Below are positions 1-7,960 of a stretch of 64,000 nucleotides of DNA, in pieces; within the stretch, counting starts at the first letter, position 1, and every line of letters begins with the position of its first letter. The position numbers and the translations under genes are program-made. The stretch is from Marinifilum caeruleilacunae (GTDB lineage Bacteria > Bacteroidota > Bacteroidia > Bacteroidales > Marinifilaceae), in NCBI RefSeq assembly GCF_013141825.1, contig NZ_RZNH01000008.1, forward strand, positions 1,000-64,999, in the 5' to 3' direction. Under the pieces are notes generated by a model, which saw only the letters and a program-made list of their open reading frames with translations, ran no database searches and was not told the DNA's origin.

Positions 1-75
1 CCAAAGATTCCTGAGTGGAGTCAACAGCATACCTTATTTTAAATTGCAGCTCCAAAGGTTCCTGAGCGGAGTCGA
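1..75. repeat. Two copies of a CTGAGYGGAGTCRA repeat
   Basis: Two near-identical 24-base units begin at 1 and 52. They share CCAAAG-TTCCTGAG-GGAGTC and differ at three positions. Units with the core CTGAGCGGAGTCGAAGG recur as dispersed intergenic repeats in many Bacteroidota genomes, as I recall. They lie just downstream of the ABC exporter stop codon. The first copy touches the window edge, so the array may extend to the left. Function unknown. Confidence 0.6.
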
Positions 76-103
76 AGGATCTGCTAATTCAGTAGAGTCC
101 AAT

Positions 104-1933
104 CTACAGCAACTGCATATCATATAGTTTTTTGTAGGCTCCATCTTTTTCGATCAACTCATCGTGTTTGCCTCGTTCAACAATTTCACCTTCGTGGAAC
201 ACACAAATTAAATCGGCATTTTTTACGGTTGAAAGACGGTGTGCAATCACCAGTGAAGTTCTGTTTTCCATCAGCTTGTCCAAAGCATCCTGTACCAATC
301 TTTCCGATTCGGTATCCAAGGCCGAAGTAGCCTCATCCAAAATCATTATTGGAGGATTTTTAAGCACCGCACGGGCAATGCTTAAACGCTGTCGTTGTCC
401 ACCCGATAGCTTACTTCCCCTATCACCAATATTGGTTTGGTACCCATTTTCGCTTGCGCTGATAAAGTCGTGTGCATTGGCAATTTTTGCTGCGGCCACA
501 ACATCTTCCATTGTTGCATCTTCAACACCAAAAGCAATGTTATTGAAAATGGTATCGTTAAACAGGATGGATTCCTGGTTTACGTTCCCCATCAGGTTAC
601 GCAAATCTTTCATTTTGTAATCGCGAATGTCTAAACCATCTACCTGAATACTACCCTCGTTTACATCGTAAAATCTTGGTAACAAATCCACGAAAGTGGT
701 TTTACCCGATCCCGATTGTCCAACCAGTGCTACAGTTTTCCCTTTCGGGATTTCCAGGTCAACATTCCTTAATACTTTCTTTTCTCCATTGTAGGAGAAG
801 GTGATGTTGTGGTATGCAATGGAGTTTTCAAACTCTTTCACCTCTTTTGCATTTTCCTTATCTGTAATAGTTGATTTAGCATCCAACAACTGATCGATTC
901 GATCCATTGCAGCTAAACCTTTCTGAATGGTATATGCTGCTTTCGAAAAAGCCTTTGCAGGAGCGATTATTGAGAAGAACATACCAAGGTATACAACGAA
1001 GGTTGAACCATCCAGGTTTCCTGTTCCATTAAGAATTAGCATACCTCCATAGCACATGATTATAAGCATCACCAATGTACCCATAAACTCACTAACAGGA
1101 TGAGCCAAAACATATCTACGCATCATGCTATTCATGATTCTTCTGTAAGAATTACTCTCAGATGCAAAACGAATATTCATTTTTTCTTCTGCATTAAAAG
1201 CTTTGATAATTCTTAAACCAGACAAACTCTCTTCAATGGTTGATAAAATATCTCCCATTTTGTTCTGACCCTCACGCGAAGATTTTTTCAGTTTTTTACC
1301 CGTTAATCCAATAATATACCCTGCAATTGGCAACATGATAAAAACAAATAATGTTAGCTGAGGACTAATTACCAATAAACCGATTAGGTAAACCAATATC
1401 AGAATTGGATTCTTGAATATCATATCTATAGAACTCATTACAGAGTTCTCTACCTCCTGAACATCTCCCGTTGAACGAGCAATAATATCTCCTTTCTTCT
1501 CTGCTGAGAAAAAAGGAAGAGGCAATGAAATCATTTTATTATATATGATTTGGCGCATATCTCTTACCACGCCATTTCTAATGTTAACACTATGGTATGA
1601 TGCCAGAAAAGCAAAAAGAACTTTCAAAAACACCAGAATTAATACAATGGCAGCAATAAAAAACAAGGCATATTCAGCACTATACTCATCCTTAATAAAA
1701 GTAATGTAGTAATTGAAATTGTGCATTATTGCTTTGGTATTTAGTTCCCATGGCAATTTTTCATACACTGCAACATCAACACTTTTATTAAAAAAAGTAT
1801 CTAATACCGGTATAACTGCACCCAATGAAAAAACACCGAAAATGGCTCCCAATAGATTGTACACAAACATCATAATTGTATCTCCTTTGTACGGAGGAAG
1901 GAAGCGCTTAAGAACTTTAATAAAATCTTTCAT
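104..1933 (-). CDS. MsbA-like ABC exporter, fused permease/ATPase
   Basis: This 609-residue half-transporter has an N-terminal six-helix exporter domain (about residues 15-320) and a C-terminal ATPase. Walker A (GQSGSGKTT) lies near residues 404-412, the signature LSGGQRQR near 508-515, followed by Walker B ILDEATSALD and the H-loop AHRLST. The length and order fit homodimeric type IV exporters such as MsbA, which flip lipid A or other hydrophobic substrates across the inner membrane. The substrate cannot be read from sequence. It stands alone on the minus strand, separated from purB by strong hairpins, so it is probably transcribed on its own. Start chosen at the ATG at 1933; the N-terminus MKDFIKVLKRFLPPYKG is typical. 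Confidence 0.9.
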   Translation of the reverse strand: MKDFIKVLKRFLPPYKGDTIMMFVYNLLGAIFGVFSLGAVIPVLDTFFNKSVDVAVYEKLPWELNTKAIMHNFNYYITFIKDEYSAEYALFFIAAIVLILVFLKVLFAFLASYHSVNIRNGVVRDMRQIIYNKMISLPLPFFSAEKKGDIIARSTGDVQEVENSVMSSIDMIFKNPILILVYLIGLLVISPQLTLFVFIMLPIAGYIIGLTGKKLKKSSREGQNKMGDILSTIEESLSGLRIIKAFNAEEKMNIRFASESNSYRRIMNSMMRRYVLAHPVSEFMGTLVMLIIMCYGGMLILNGTGNLDGSTFVVYLGMFFSIIAPAKAFSKAAYTIQKGLAAMDRIDQLLDAKSTITDKENAKEVKEFENSIAYHNITFSYNGEKKVLRNVDLEIPKGKTVALVGQSGSGKTTFVDLLPRFYDVNEGSIQVDGLDIRDYKMKDLRNLMGNVNQESILFNDTIFNNIAFGVEDATMEDVVAAAKIANAHDFISASENGYQTNIGDRGSKLSGGQRQRLSIARAVLKNPPIMILDEATSALDTESERLVQDALDKLMENRTSLVIAHRLSTVKNADLICVFHEGEIVERGKHDELIEKDGAYKKLYDMQLL

Positions 1934-1986
1934 TAAAAGTATAAATAGTTAAACATCATTATTGGGAAGGTTTATAGGCGTTTCCC

Positions 1987-2029
1987 AATAAAAATAGGCT
2001 GTAAAAGTACAACTCTTACAGCCTAAAAA
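1987..2029 (-). terminator. purB rho-independent terminator
   Basis: A perfect 10-bp stem (TAGGCTGTAA at 1995-2004 with TTACAGCCTA at 2016-2025) is followed on the minus strand by a T run. It lies just after the purB stop. A second hairpin (ATTGGGAA at 1961-1968, TTCCCAAT at 1982-1989) sits next to it, in the upstream region of the ABC exporter. Confidence 0.75.
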
Positions 2030-2056
2030 CAAAGTATTAACAAATATTAATGTTTT

Positions 2057-3394
2057 CTAGATTCCTGTGTAATTATCAGGACTAATTGTTTTCAATTGAG
2101 CTTTTAAACCATCGCTAATTTCAAGGGTATCGATAAATTCTGCGATACTTTCCTGGGTAACGTGAGTATTGGTTCTTGTTAAAGCTTTTAATGCTTCGTA
2201 AGGGTTTGGATAACCTTCGCGACGCAAAATGGTTTGAACAGCCTCGGCAACTACTGCCCAGTTTGCTTCTAAATCTGCTTCGAATGCTTCTTTTGCAATC
2301 AATAGTTTATCTAAACCTTTTAGTAATGATTTAAATGCAATAATGGTATGAGCGAAAGGCACTCCAATGTTTCTTAGTACAGTAGAATCTGTTAAATCGC
2401 GCTGCAAACGAGAAACTGGCAATTTTGTAGCCAAATGCTCGAAAGTGGCATTTGCCAAACCTAAGTTACCTTCCGAATTTTCAAAATCGATAGGATTTAC
2501 TTTATGAGGCATTGCCGACGATCCAACTTCACCTTTCTTGATCTTCTGCTTGAAGTAATTCATGGAAATGTAGGTCCAGAAATCACGGTTCAGGTCAACC
2601 AAAATGGTATTGATACGTTTCAGGTTATCGAAAATAGCACCCATATTATCGTAGTTCGAAATCTGAGTTGTTAACTCTTCTCTCTCTAATTTCAGAATAT
2701 TATTCACAAAGTGATTTCCGAATTCTCTCCAATCTACTTCAGGATATGCTACATGGTGCGCATTAAAGTTACCCGTTGCACCACCAAATTTAGCAGAACA
2801 TGGCACGCTCTTTAACAAATCTAATTGCTTTTTCAATCGGTATACATATACCTGAATTTCTTTCCCCAAACGAGTTGGAGAAGCAGGCTGACCGTGAGTA
2901 CGTGCCAACATCGAAATTTCTTTCCAATCTTCAGCAAGACTTTCCAGTTTTACAATTAGCTGATCCAGTAGTGGATAATAAACATCGTGTACAGCATCTT
3001 TTAAAGAGTATGGAGTTGCTGTGTTGTTGATATCCTGAGAAGTTAATCCGAAGTGGATGAATTCCTTGTATTTCTCAAGCTGTAAAGCATCAAACTTTTC
3101 TTTGATGAAATACTCAACCGCTTTAACATCGTGATTCGTTACACTCTCGATATCTTTCACTTTTTGCGCATCCTCAACAGTAAAATCAAGGTAAATGCTA
3201 CGCAAATCGGTATATAAATCTTTGTTAAAATCTTTCAACTGCGGAAGAGGAACCTCGCAAAGAGCAATAAAATATTCTACTTCAACCAACACTCTGTAAC
3301 GTACCAATGCGTACTCTGAAAAATACTCACCCAATACGTCTACTTTGTCACGGTAACGCCCGTCAACCGGCGAAATTGCTGTCAAACTTTGCAT
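2057..3394 (-). CDS. purB: Adenylosuccinate lyase
   Basis: PurB is a homotetrameric fumarase/aspartase-superfamily lyase. It cleaves SAICAR to AICAR and adenylosuccinate to AMP, each time releasing fumarate, in purine synthesis. The protein opens with SLTAISPVDGRYRDKV, typical of PurB. It carries the superfamily signature GSSAMPHKVNP near residue 295, whose flexible loop holds the catalytic serine, and TSQDINNTA near 120. At about 445 residues it has the usual length of the E. coli-type enzyme. I place the start at the ATG at 3394; an in-frame ATG at 3415 would add seven residues with no family counterpart. It appears monocistronic, with its own terminator. Confidence 0.95.
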   Translation of the reverse strand: MQSLTAISPVDGRYRDKVDVLGEYFSEYALVRYRVLVEVEYFIALCEVPLPQLKDFNKDLYTDLRSIYLDFTVEDAQKVKDIESVTNHDVKAVEYFIKEKFDALQLEKYKEFIHFGLTSQDINNTATPYSLKDAVHDVYYPLLDQLIVKLESLAEDWKEISMLARTHGQPASPTRLGKEIQVYVYRLKKQLDLLKSVPCSAKFGGATGNFNAHHVAYPEVDWREFGNHFVNNILKLEREELTTQISNYDNMGAIFDNLKRINTILVDLNRDFWTYISMNYFKQKIKKGEVGSSAMPHKVNPIDFENSEGNLGLANATFEHLATKLPVSRLQRDLTDSTVLRNIGVPFAHTIIAFKSLLKGLDKLLIAKEAFEADLEANWAVVAEAVQTILRREGYPNPYEALKALTRTNTHVTQESIAEFIDTLEISDGLKAQLKTISPDNYTGI

Positions 3395-3434
3395 TTCTAA
3401 AATATTAAATGTCAATAATGGTTATTTAGAGCCA

Positions 3435-3442
3435 CAAAGGTA
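3435..3442 (-). promoter_or_regulatory. Probable purB -7 box (TACCTTTG)
   Basis: The minus strand reads TACCTTTG, an exact match to the Bacteroidota -7 consensus TAnnTTTG, 41 bases ahead of the chosen purB start. No TTG is seen at the expected -33 distance. Confidence 0.4.
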
Positions 3443-3509
3443 AGCAAAAGATGTGAAATATGTGACCTAAGATTTTAGATTAAGTTTCTTAGTATTTCAC
3501 ATTTAATCT

Positions 3510-3517
3510 TATTTTTG
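3510..3517 (+). promoter_or_regulatory. Probable -7 box for the EI24 gene (TATTTTTG)
   Basis: TATTTTTG matches TAnnTTTG and lies 38 bases before the ATG at 3555, leaving a short 5' leader. A -33 TTG is not evident. It diverges from the purB promoter. Confidence 0.4.
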
Positions 3518-3554
3518 TTAAAGCACACAATTGTTATTTCACATCTGGTAAAAC

Positions 3555-4337
3555 ATGAAATTTATTAAAGATTTTAGCTTTGGCTTACGCACCTATACAG
3601 AAGCCTTGAATTACATATTTAGAAAGAGACTTGCCTGGTTTTTTATCTTCCCTCTTTTGTTGAACATTCTACTATTTTGGATAGGTTGGGATTACATTGG
3701 AGGCTTATCGGAACAAGCGCAGACCTATTTGCAAAACTGGTTAGACCTGGAAAATGCCGATTTCTGGGGTTCAGGGTTTTTAAAGGCAACCATTGGCGGA
3801 TTTATCTGGGTTGTTTTTAAAGTATTATTCTTCCTGATTTTCGCCTATTTTGGTGGGTATATCATCATCATTATCATGTCGCCGGTATTCTCTTATCTAT
3901 CGGAACGAACCGAGAAAATTAAAACCGGTAACGATTATCCCTTTGAATTCAGACAGTTAATGCGAGACATTCTCCGTGGTGTATTTATCGCCGTACGTAA
4001 CCTCTGTATCGAATTGGTTTTAACCGTACTAATGTTTATCCTTAGTTTTGTGCCTATTATTGGTTGGGCTTCGGCAATTATACTCTTCTTTATATCGGCC
4101 TATTTCTATGGATTTTCCTTCATGGATTATGCCATTGAACGAAAAAGATTAAGCATTAAGGAAAGTGTTCAGTTCATGCGAGAAAATAAGGGAATTGTAA
4201 TTGCCAATGGTTTTGTTTTTTCGCTTTGTCTGATTGTCCCTTTCTGTGGGGTTTCCTTTTCTAGTTTTGCCGCAATTATATCTGTAGTGGCCGGTACTTT
4301 GGCTGTGAATGAAATCTGGGAAAAGGAAAAGCGTTAA
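3555..4337 (+). CDS. EI24/CysZ-like integral membrane protein
   Basis: The 260-residue protein has four to five hydrophobic segments (about residues 28-48, 82-115, 150-170, 172-192, 215-245). It shows the EI24-type pattern: a long early helix pair (WVVFKVLFFLIFAYFGGY), SPVFSYLSERTEKI, then LSFVPIIGWA. The family includes CysZ, a sulfate channel, but most Bacteroidota members are uncharacterised, so I do not claim sulfate transport. It starts a rightward run of five genes that ends at 7886; the following NfeD gene begins 73 bp later. The start is the first ATG, preceded by GGTAAAAC. Confidence 0.75.
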   Translation: MKFIKDFSFGLRTYTEALNYIFRKRLAWFFIFPLLLNILLFWIGWDYIGGLSEQAQTYLQNWLDLENADFWGSGFLKATIGGFIWVVFKVLFFLIFAYFGGYIIIIIMSPVFSYLSERTEKIKTGNDYPFEFRQLMRDILRGVFIAVRNLCIELVLTVLMFILSFVPIIGWASAIILFFISAYFYGFSFMDYAIERKRLSIKESVQFMRENKGIVIANGFVFSLCLIVPFCGVSFSSFAAIISVVAGTLAVNEIWEKEKR

Positions 4338-4410
4338 ATCTTCTATTCTCAAAAGAAATATTGCAACTTAATTGTTATCTTATATACAATAAACATCAAA
4401 AAGTATATTT

Positions 4411-5838
4411 ATGAATCGTTTCAGTAAAATCATTCTCTCTTTCCTGATTTTGTTATGCACTTTCTCGGTGCAAGCCAGTATCACTTCTGATTCCACATCG
4501 GTATCAACAGAAAAGCTAGTTTATAAACTCGATATTAAAAGAGAAATTGGTCCGGCTGCCTGGCGCCAAACCAAAGATGCTTTCGAAGAAGCTGAAAACT
4601 TAAATGCAGATCTGATTCTGATTCACATGAATACCTACGGAGGAATGGTAATACATGCCGATTCGATTCGTACCGCAATTTTAAACCAGGAAAAACCGGT
4701 TTATGTATTCATAGACAATAATGCAGCATCGGCAGGAGCCTTAATTTCCATTGCCTGCGATAGCATTTACATGCGTCCAGGTGCAAATATTGGAGCAGCC
4801 ACTGTGGTAAATCAAACCGGTCAGGCTATGCCCGATAAATATCAGTCGTACATGAGATCAACCATGAGAGCTACTGCCGAATCGCACGGTAAGGATACAA
4901 TTGTGCAGGCTGGCGATACCATTTACCAATGGAAACGCGACCCACTGATTGCCGAAGCAATGGTAGATCCGAGAACCTATATCGAAAATGTAATCGATAC
5001 GGGCAAAGTATTAACCTTTACACCTGATGAAGCGATAAAAAATGGTTATTGCGAAGGGATTGCCAACAATGTGGATGAAGTACTGAAAAAAGCCGGTGTA
5101 AAAGAATATACGATTAGAGCTTACGAACCATCGGGCATCGAAAAGGTGGTCGATTTCATGATCAATCCAGTTCTTCAGGGTATTCTAATCATGATTATTA
5201 TTGGTGGGATATACTTTGAGCTGCAAACACCGGGAATTGGTTTTCCTATTTTAGCCTCGGCAATTGCCGCAGTGCTTTACTTCTCTCCTCTTTATTTGGA
5301 AGGAATGGCAGAAAATTGGGAGATTATTCTTTTTGGGGTTGGAGTGATTCTGCTCGCCGTCGAAATTTTCGTGATTCCAGGTTTTGGAGTTGCGGGAGTT
5401 TCAGGAATCATTTTTATTATTACGGGCCTTACCTTAAGCTTGGTTGATAATGTAGCATTTGAATTTGAACCTCGACATATCAAAGCCATCGTAGCCTCTT
5501 TACTATTGGTGATTTTTTCAATGTTGGTATCTATTGTAGGATCCATATACATGAGTAAAAAGCTGTTTACATCCAGCTCACTGCTGGGGCATTTGGCATT
5601 AAGTACAGTTGAAAATGCCGAAGAAGGATATGTTGGTGTTGACATGAGCGCCAAAAGCATGGTGGGAAAAACAGGGATTGCAATGAGTGTACTTCGTCCT
5701 TCGGGTAAAGTGATTATCGACAATCAGATTTATGATGCCAAATCGGAAGATGGTTTTATCGATAAAGAAACTGAAGTTGAGGTGATTCGATTTGAAACAG
5801 GCCAGGTTTATGTAATTAAGAAAGAGGACGATGAGTAA
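4411..5838 (+). CDS. NfeD-family membrane serine protease
   Basis: This is a 475-residue long-form NfeD. An N-terminal signal peptide (residues 1-22) precedes a ClpP-like protease domain to about 240, a block of four to five membrane helices (about 245-390), and a soluble C-terminal NfeD OB-fold domain (about 400-475). The nucleophile is Ser107 in the ASAGALIS context, as in the ClpP/SppA fold. In archaeal homologues this protein cleaves the C-terminal region of a partner stomatin. No stomatin/SPFH gene lies beside it here; the neighbour on the right is an acetyltransferase whose start overlaps this gene by 8 bp. Likely role: membrane protein quality control (inference). Confidence 0.88.
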   Translation: MNRFSKIILSFLILLCTFSVQASITSDSTSVSTEKLVYKLDIKREIGPAAWRQTKDAFEEAENLNADLILIHMNTYGGMVIHADSIRTAILNQEKPVYVFIDNNAASAGALISIACDSIYMRPGANIGAATVVNQTGQAMPDKYQSYMRSTMRATAESHGKDTIVQAGDTIYQWKRDPLIAEAMVDPRTYIENVIDTGKVLTFTPDEAIKNGYCEGIANNVDEVLKKAGVKEYTIRAYEPSGIEKVVDFMINPVLQGILIMIIIGGIYFELQTPGIGFPILASAIAAVLYFSPLYLEGMAENWEIILFGVGVILLAVEIFVIPGFGVAGVSGIIFIITGLTLSLVDNVAFEFEPRHIKAIVASLLLVIFSMLVSIVGSIYMSKKLFTSSSLLGHLALSTVENAEEGYVGVDMSAKSMVGKTGIAMSVLRPSGKVIIDNQIYDAKSEDGFIDKETEVEVIRFETGQVYVIKKEDDE

Positions 5839-6256
5839 AATCAAGATTAGGGAATATGAAGCTCATGATTTTATGGCAGTGCTTGGTTTGTGGGAATTGA
5901 CAGGCTTAGCCGATGAAAAGCGTGCCGATTCTGCCCTTACCATTGAAAAAAGTCTTCAGTTTGGTGGTAAATTCTGGATTCTTGAAGACCTGACCAGTGA
6001 TGAATGCATTGGTACCATTTGGCTTACAAACGACTCTCGAAGGCTGTATTTACATCACTTGGGAGTACATCCGAACTATCAGCAGAAAGGATACGGAAGA
6101 CTATTAAGCGAAACCGCCTTGCGGCATGCAAAAAAGGCAAACATGCAAATTAAACTGGAGGTTCACGAGACAAACAGGCATGCCATTAAACTCTACAAAA
6201 ATTTAGGCTTTCAATACCTCGACAGGTACGATGTAATGATTAAACGCAAACATTAA
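5831..6256 (+). CDS. GNAT N-acetyltransferase
   Basis: The 141-residue protein is a single GNAT domain. Motif A, LGVHPNYQQKGYGRLLSETA at about residues 77-96, contains the Q/R-x-x-G-x-G/A pyrophosphate loop that binds acetyl-CoA. It is followed by the motif B region LEVHETNRHAIKLYKNLGFQ. This pattern is common to small-molecule and protein N-acetyltransferases, and the acceptor cannot be inferred. It overlaps the end of the NfeD gene by 8 bp, so the two are probably translationally coupled. Confidence 0.85.
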   Translation: MSKIKIREYEAHDFMAVLGLWELTGLADEKRADSALTIEKSLQFGGKFWILEDLTSDECIGTIWLTNDSRRLYLHHLGVHPNYQQKGYGRLLSETALRHAKKANMQIKLEVHETNRHAIKLYKNLGFQYLDRYDVMIKRKH

Positions 6257-6264
6257 TGTAGCCA

Positions 6265-6972
6265 ATGGATTATTTTAACCAGTTCATATCCTCAACCGAA
6301 ATTACAACAGAAACCATTTTCTGGAGATTGCTATTTAGCTTTTTTATAGGTGCTATAATTGGGCTCGAACGCGAAACACACAGGCAACCGGCTGGACTGA
6401 GAACTCATATTCTGATCTGTATGGGTGCTACCTTAATTATGCTTCTATCCATCTTTGTTCCTCAAACATTTCAAAATTTCCAAAATGGAGATCCAGGACG
6501 AATTGCAGCACAGGTTGTATCTGGAATTGGTTTTTTAGGTGCTGGCGCCATTATGAAGTTTGGTGTAAATGTAAAAGGATTAACGACTGCTGCTTCGATT
6601 TGGGTGATTGCTGCCCTGGGCCTTACCATAGGTGCCGGTATGTATATGGGTGCAATTATTGGAACTGCAATATTGTTGGTTTCTTTAATCGCATTAGATA
6701 TGATGGGAAAAAAGTTATTCTCCGGAAAATTCATCAAGCGCCTTCATATTCATGTGAAAAACGAAGCGGTATCGCCCGATCAATTTAAAGCCATTTTACA
6801 AAATCATAAAGTAGCAATACATACCATTGATATAGAAAAACACTACGATGAAAATAAGATCAGCTATTACCTAACCGTTCAAATTTCTGAAAGGGTTAAA
6901 CTAAATGAATTAACCAACGATTTGGGTAGCATACCAGGAATAAAAAGAGTAAAATTGCAGCAAATTTTATAA
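6265..6972 (+). CDS. MgtC/SapB family membrane protein
   Basis: The N-terminal 145 residues hold five hydrophobic helices with the family's conserved motifs: FFIGAIIGLERE near residue 27, GLRTHILICMGA near 45, and VSGIGFLGAGAIM near 87. The C-terminal part (about 155-235) is a soluble ACT-like domain, as in MgtC. MgtC proteins modulate F-type ATP synthase and support growth under low magnesium or in host cells in some pathogens; in Bacteroidota the role is untested. It follows the GNAT gene by 8 bp and ends 44 bp before a methyltransferase, so it is likely part of the 3.5-7.9 kb operon. Confidence 0.88.
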   Translation: MDYFNQFISSTEITTETIFWRLLFSFFIGAIIGLERETHRQPAGLRTHILICMGATLIMLLSIFVPQTFQNFQNGDPGRIAAQVVSGIGFLGAGAIMKFGVNVKGLTTAASIWVIAALGLTIGAGMYMGAIIGTAILLVSLIALDMMGKKLFSGKFIKRLHIHVKNEAVSPDQFKAILQNHKVAIHTIDIEKHYDENKISYYLTVQISERVKLNELTNDLGSIPGIKRVKLQQIL

Positions 6973-7016
6973 TCATCGGTTGACACGACTAATCATACAT
7001 TCAAACCACTTGTTTT

Positions 7017-7886
7017 ATGAAGCTAATAACTGGCCAGGGACTTCTTAATTTTAGCGATCTTGAAAAAATAACAAAGAAACCCAAGCTATTTGCCAAGGAT
7101 GACGGGAATTTTTGGCAGGATCCATACATTTCTGAGCACCTTTTGTATGCTCATCTTGACGATGATTCTGATCAGGGATCCAGAAAATATGAAAATATCA
7201 TACAAGCAGTAAATTGGCTTTGCGCCTATATGAAGCTTCCCGAAGATAGCAAATACCTTGACTTAGGCTGCGGTCCGGGATTGTACAGCGAAAATTTCTT
7301 TGGACAGGGCTTTGAAGTAACCGGTATCGATTTTTCGGAAAACTCCATTCAGTATGCAAAGGAACAGGCTGCAGAATTTGGCTATCCCATTAATTACCTT
7401 TGCAAAGATTACCTCGAAATTGATTACGAAAATGAATTTGATGTGGTGAGTCTGATTTACGGAGATTTATGTGTGCTTTCGCATCAGGATCGTGATAAAT
7501 TGCTAAAGAAAGTATACAAAGCATTAAAACCCGGAGGATATCTCATTTTTGATGTGTTTACCAAGTACTATTTCGAAACCCGGGAACCAGATCAATCGTG
7601 GTACATTAGCGAAGAAGATGGATTTTGGAGCGATCAGGAACACCTGCTTTTGCAATCGCACTACAAATACAAAAAGGAGAAAGTTCGCCTTGATAAATAC
7701 ACCTTAATTTTTAAGAATGGAGAAATGAGAACGCACCACATCTGGAAACACTATTTCTCTGTAAAACGAGCCATCGCTATGGTAGAAGAACATGGCTTTA
7801 CGGCCAAAGATTATTGGGCCAATTTAAGAGGAAAGCCTTATGAAGATGGCAGTCCGTGGATTGGAATGATTGCCCAGAAACAATAA
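7017..7886 (+). CDS. Class I SAM-dependent methyltransferase
   Basis: The 289-residue protein has a Rossmann methyltransferase core. Motif I (YLDLGCGPGLYSENFF, near residues 81-96) binds the methionyl part of SAM. The acidic residue after beta-2 is in VTGIDFSENSI, and motif IV is SLIYGDLCVLS. The extra 75 residues before motif I and the C-terminal block after about 215 (RTHHIWKHYFS) are not diagnostic of a substrate. Possible roles include small-molecule or lipid methylation. It is the last gene of the rightward run and is closed by the bidirectional terminator at 7907. Confidence 0.8.
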   Translation: MKLITGQGLLNFSDLEKITKKPKLFAKDDGNFWQDPYISEHLLYAHLDDDSDQGSRKYENIIQAVNWLCAYMKLPEDSKYLDLGCGPGLYSENFFGQGFEVTGIDFSENSIQYAKEQAAEFGYPINYLCKDYLEIDYENEFDVVSLIYGDLCVLSHQDRDKLLKKVYKALKPGGYLIFDVFTKYYFETREPDQSWYISEEDGFWSDQEHLLLQSHYKYKKEKVRLDKYTLIFKNGEMRTHHIWKHYFSVKRAIAMVEEHGFTAKDYWANLRGKPYEDGSPWIGMIAQKQ

Positions 7887-7906
7887 GTCTGGATACAGCA
7901 TAAAAC

Positions 7907-7941
7907 AAAGCCCGAAAGATAACATATCCTTCGGGCTTTTT
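7907..7941. terminator. Bidirectional terminator between convergent genes
   Basis: The arms AAAGCCCGAA (7907-7916) and TTCGGGCTTT (7930-7939) form a perfect 10-bp stem, flanked by A on the left and T on the right. It sits between the methyltransferase and the oppositely oriented acyl-CoA ligase and can serve both. Confidence 0.85.
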
Positions 7942-7960
7942 GATCACCAAAATGGTGATA

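Noticed and set aside
168-620. 150-codon open frame on the plus strand inside the ABC exporter gene
   Set aside because: It is antisense to the conserved ATPase domain and has a composition typical of a shadow frame.
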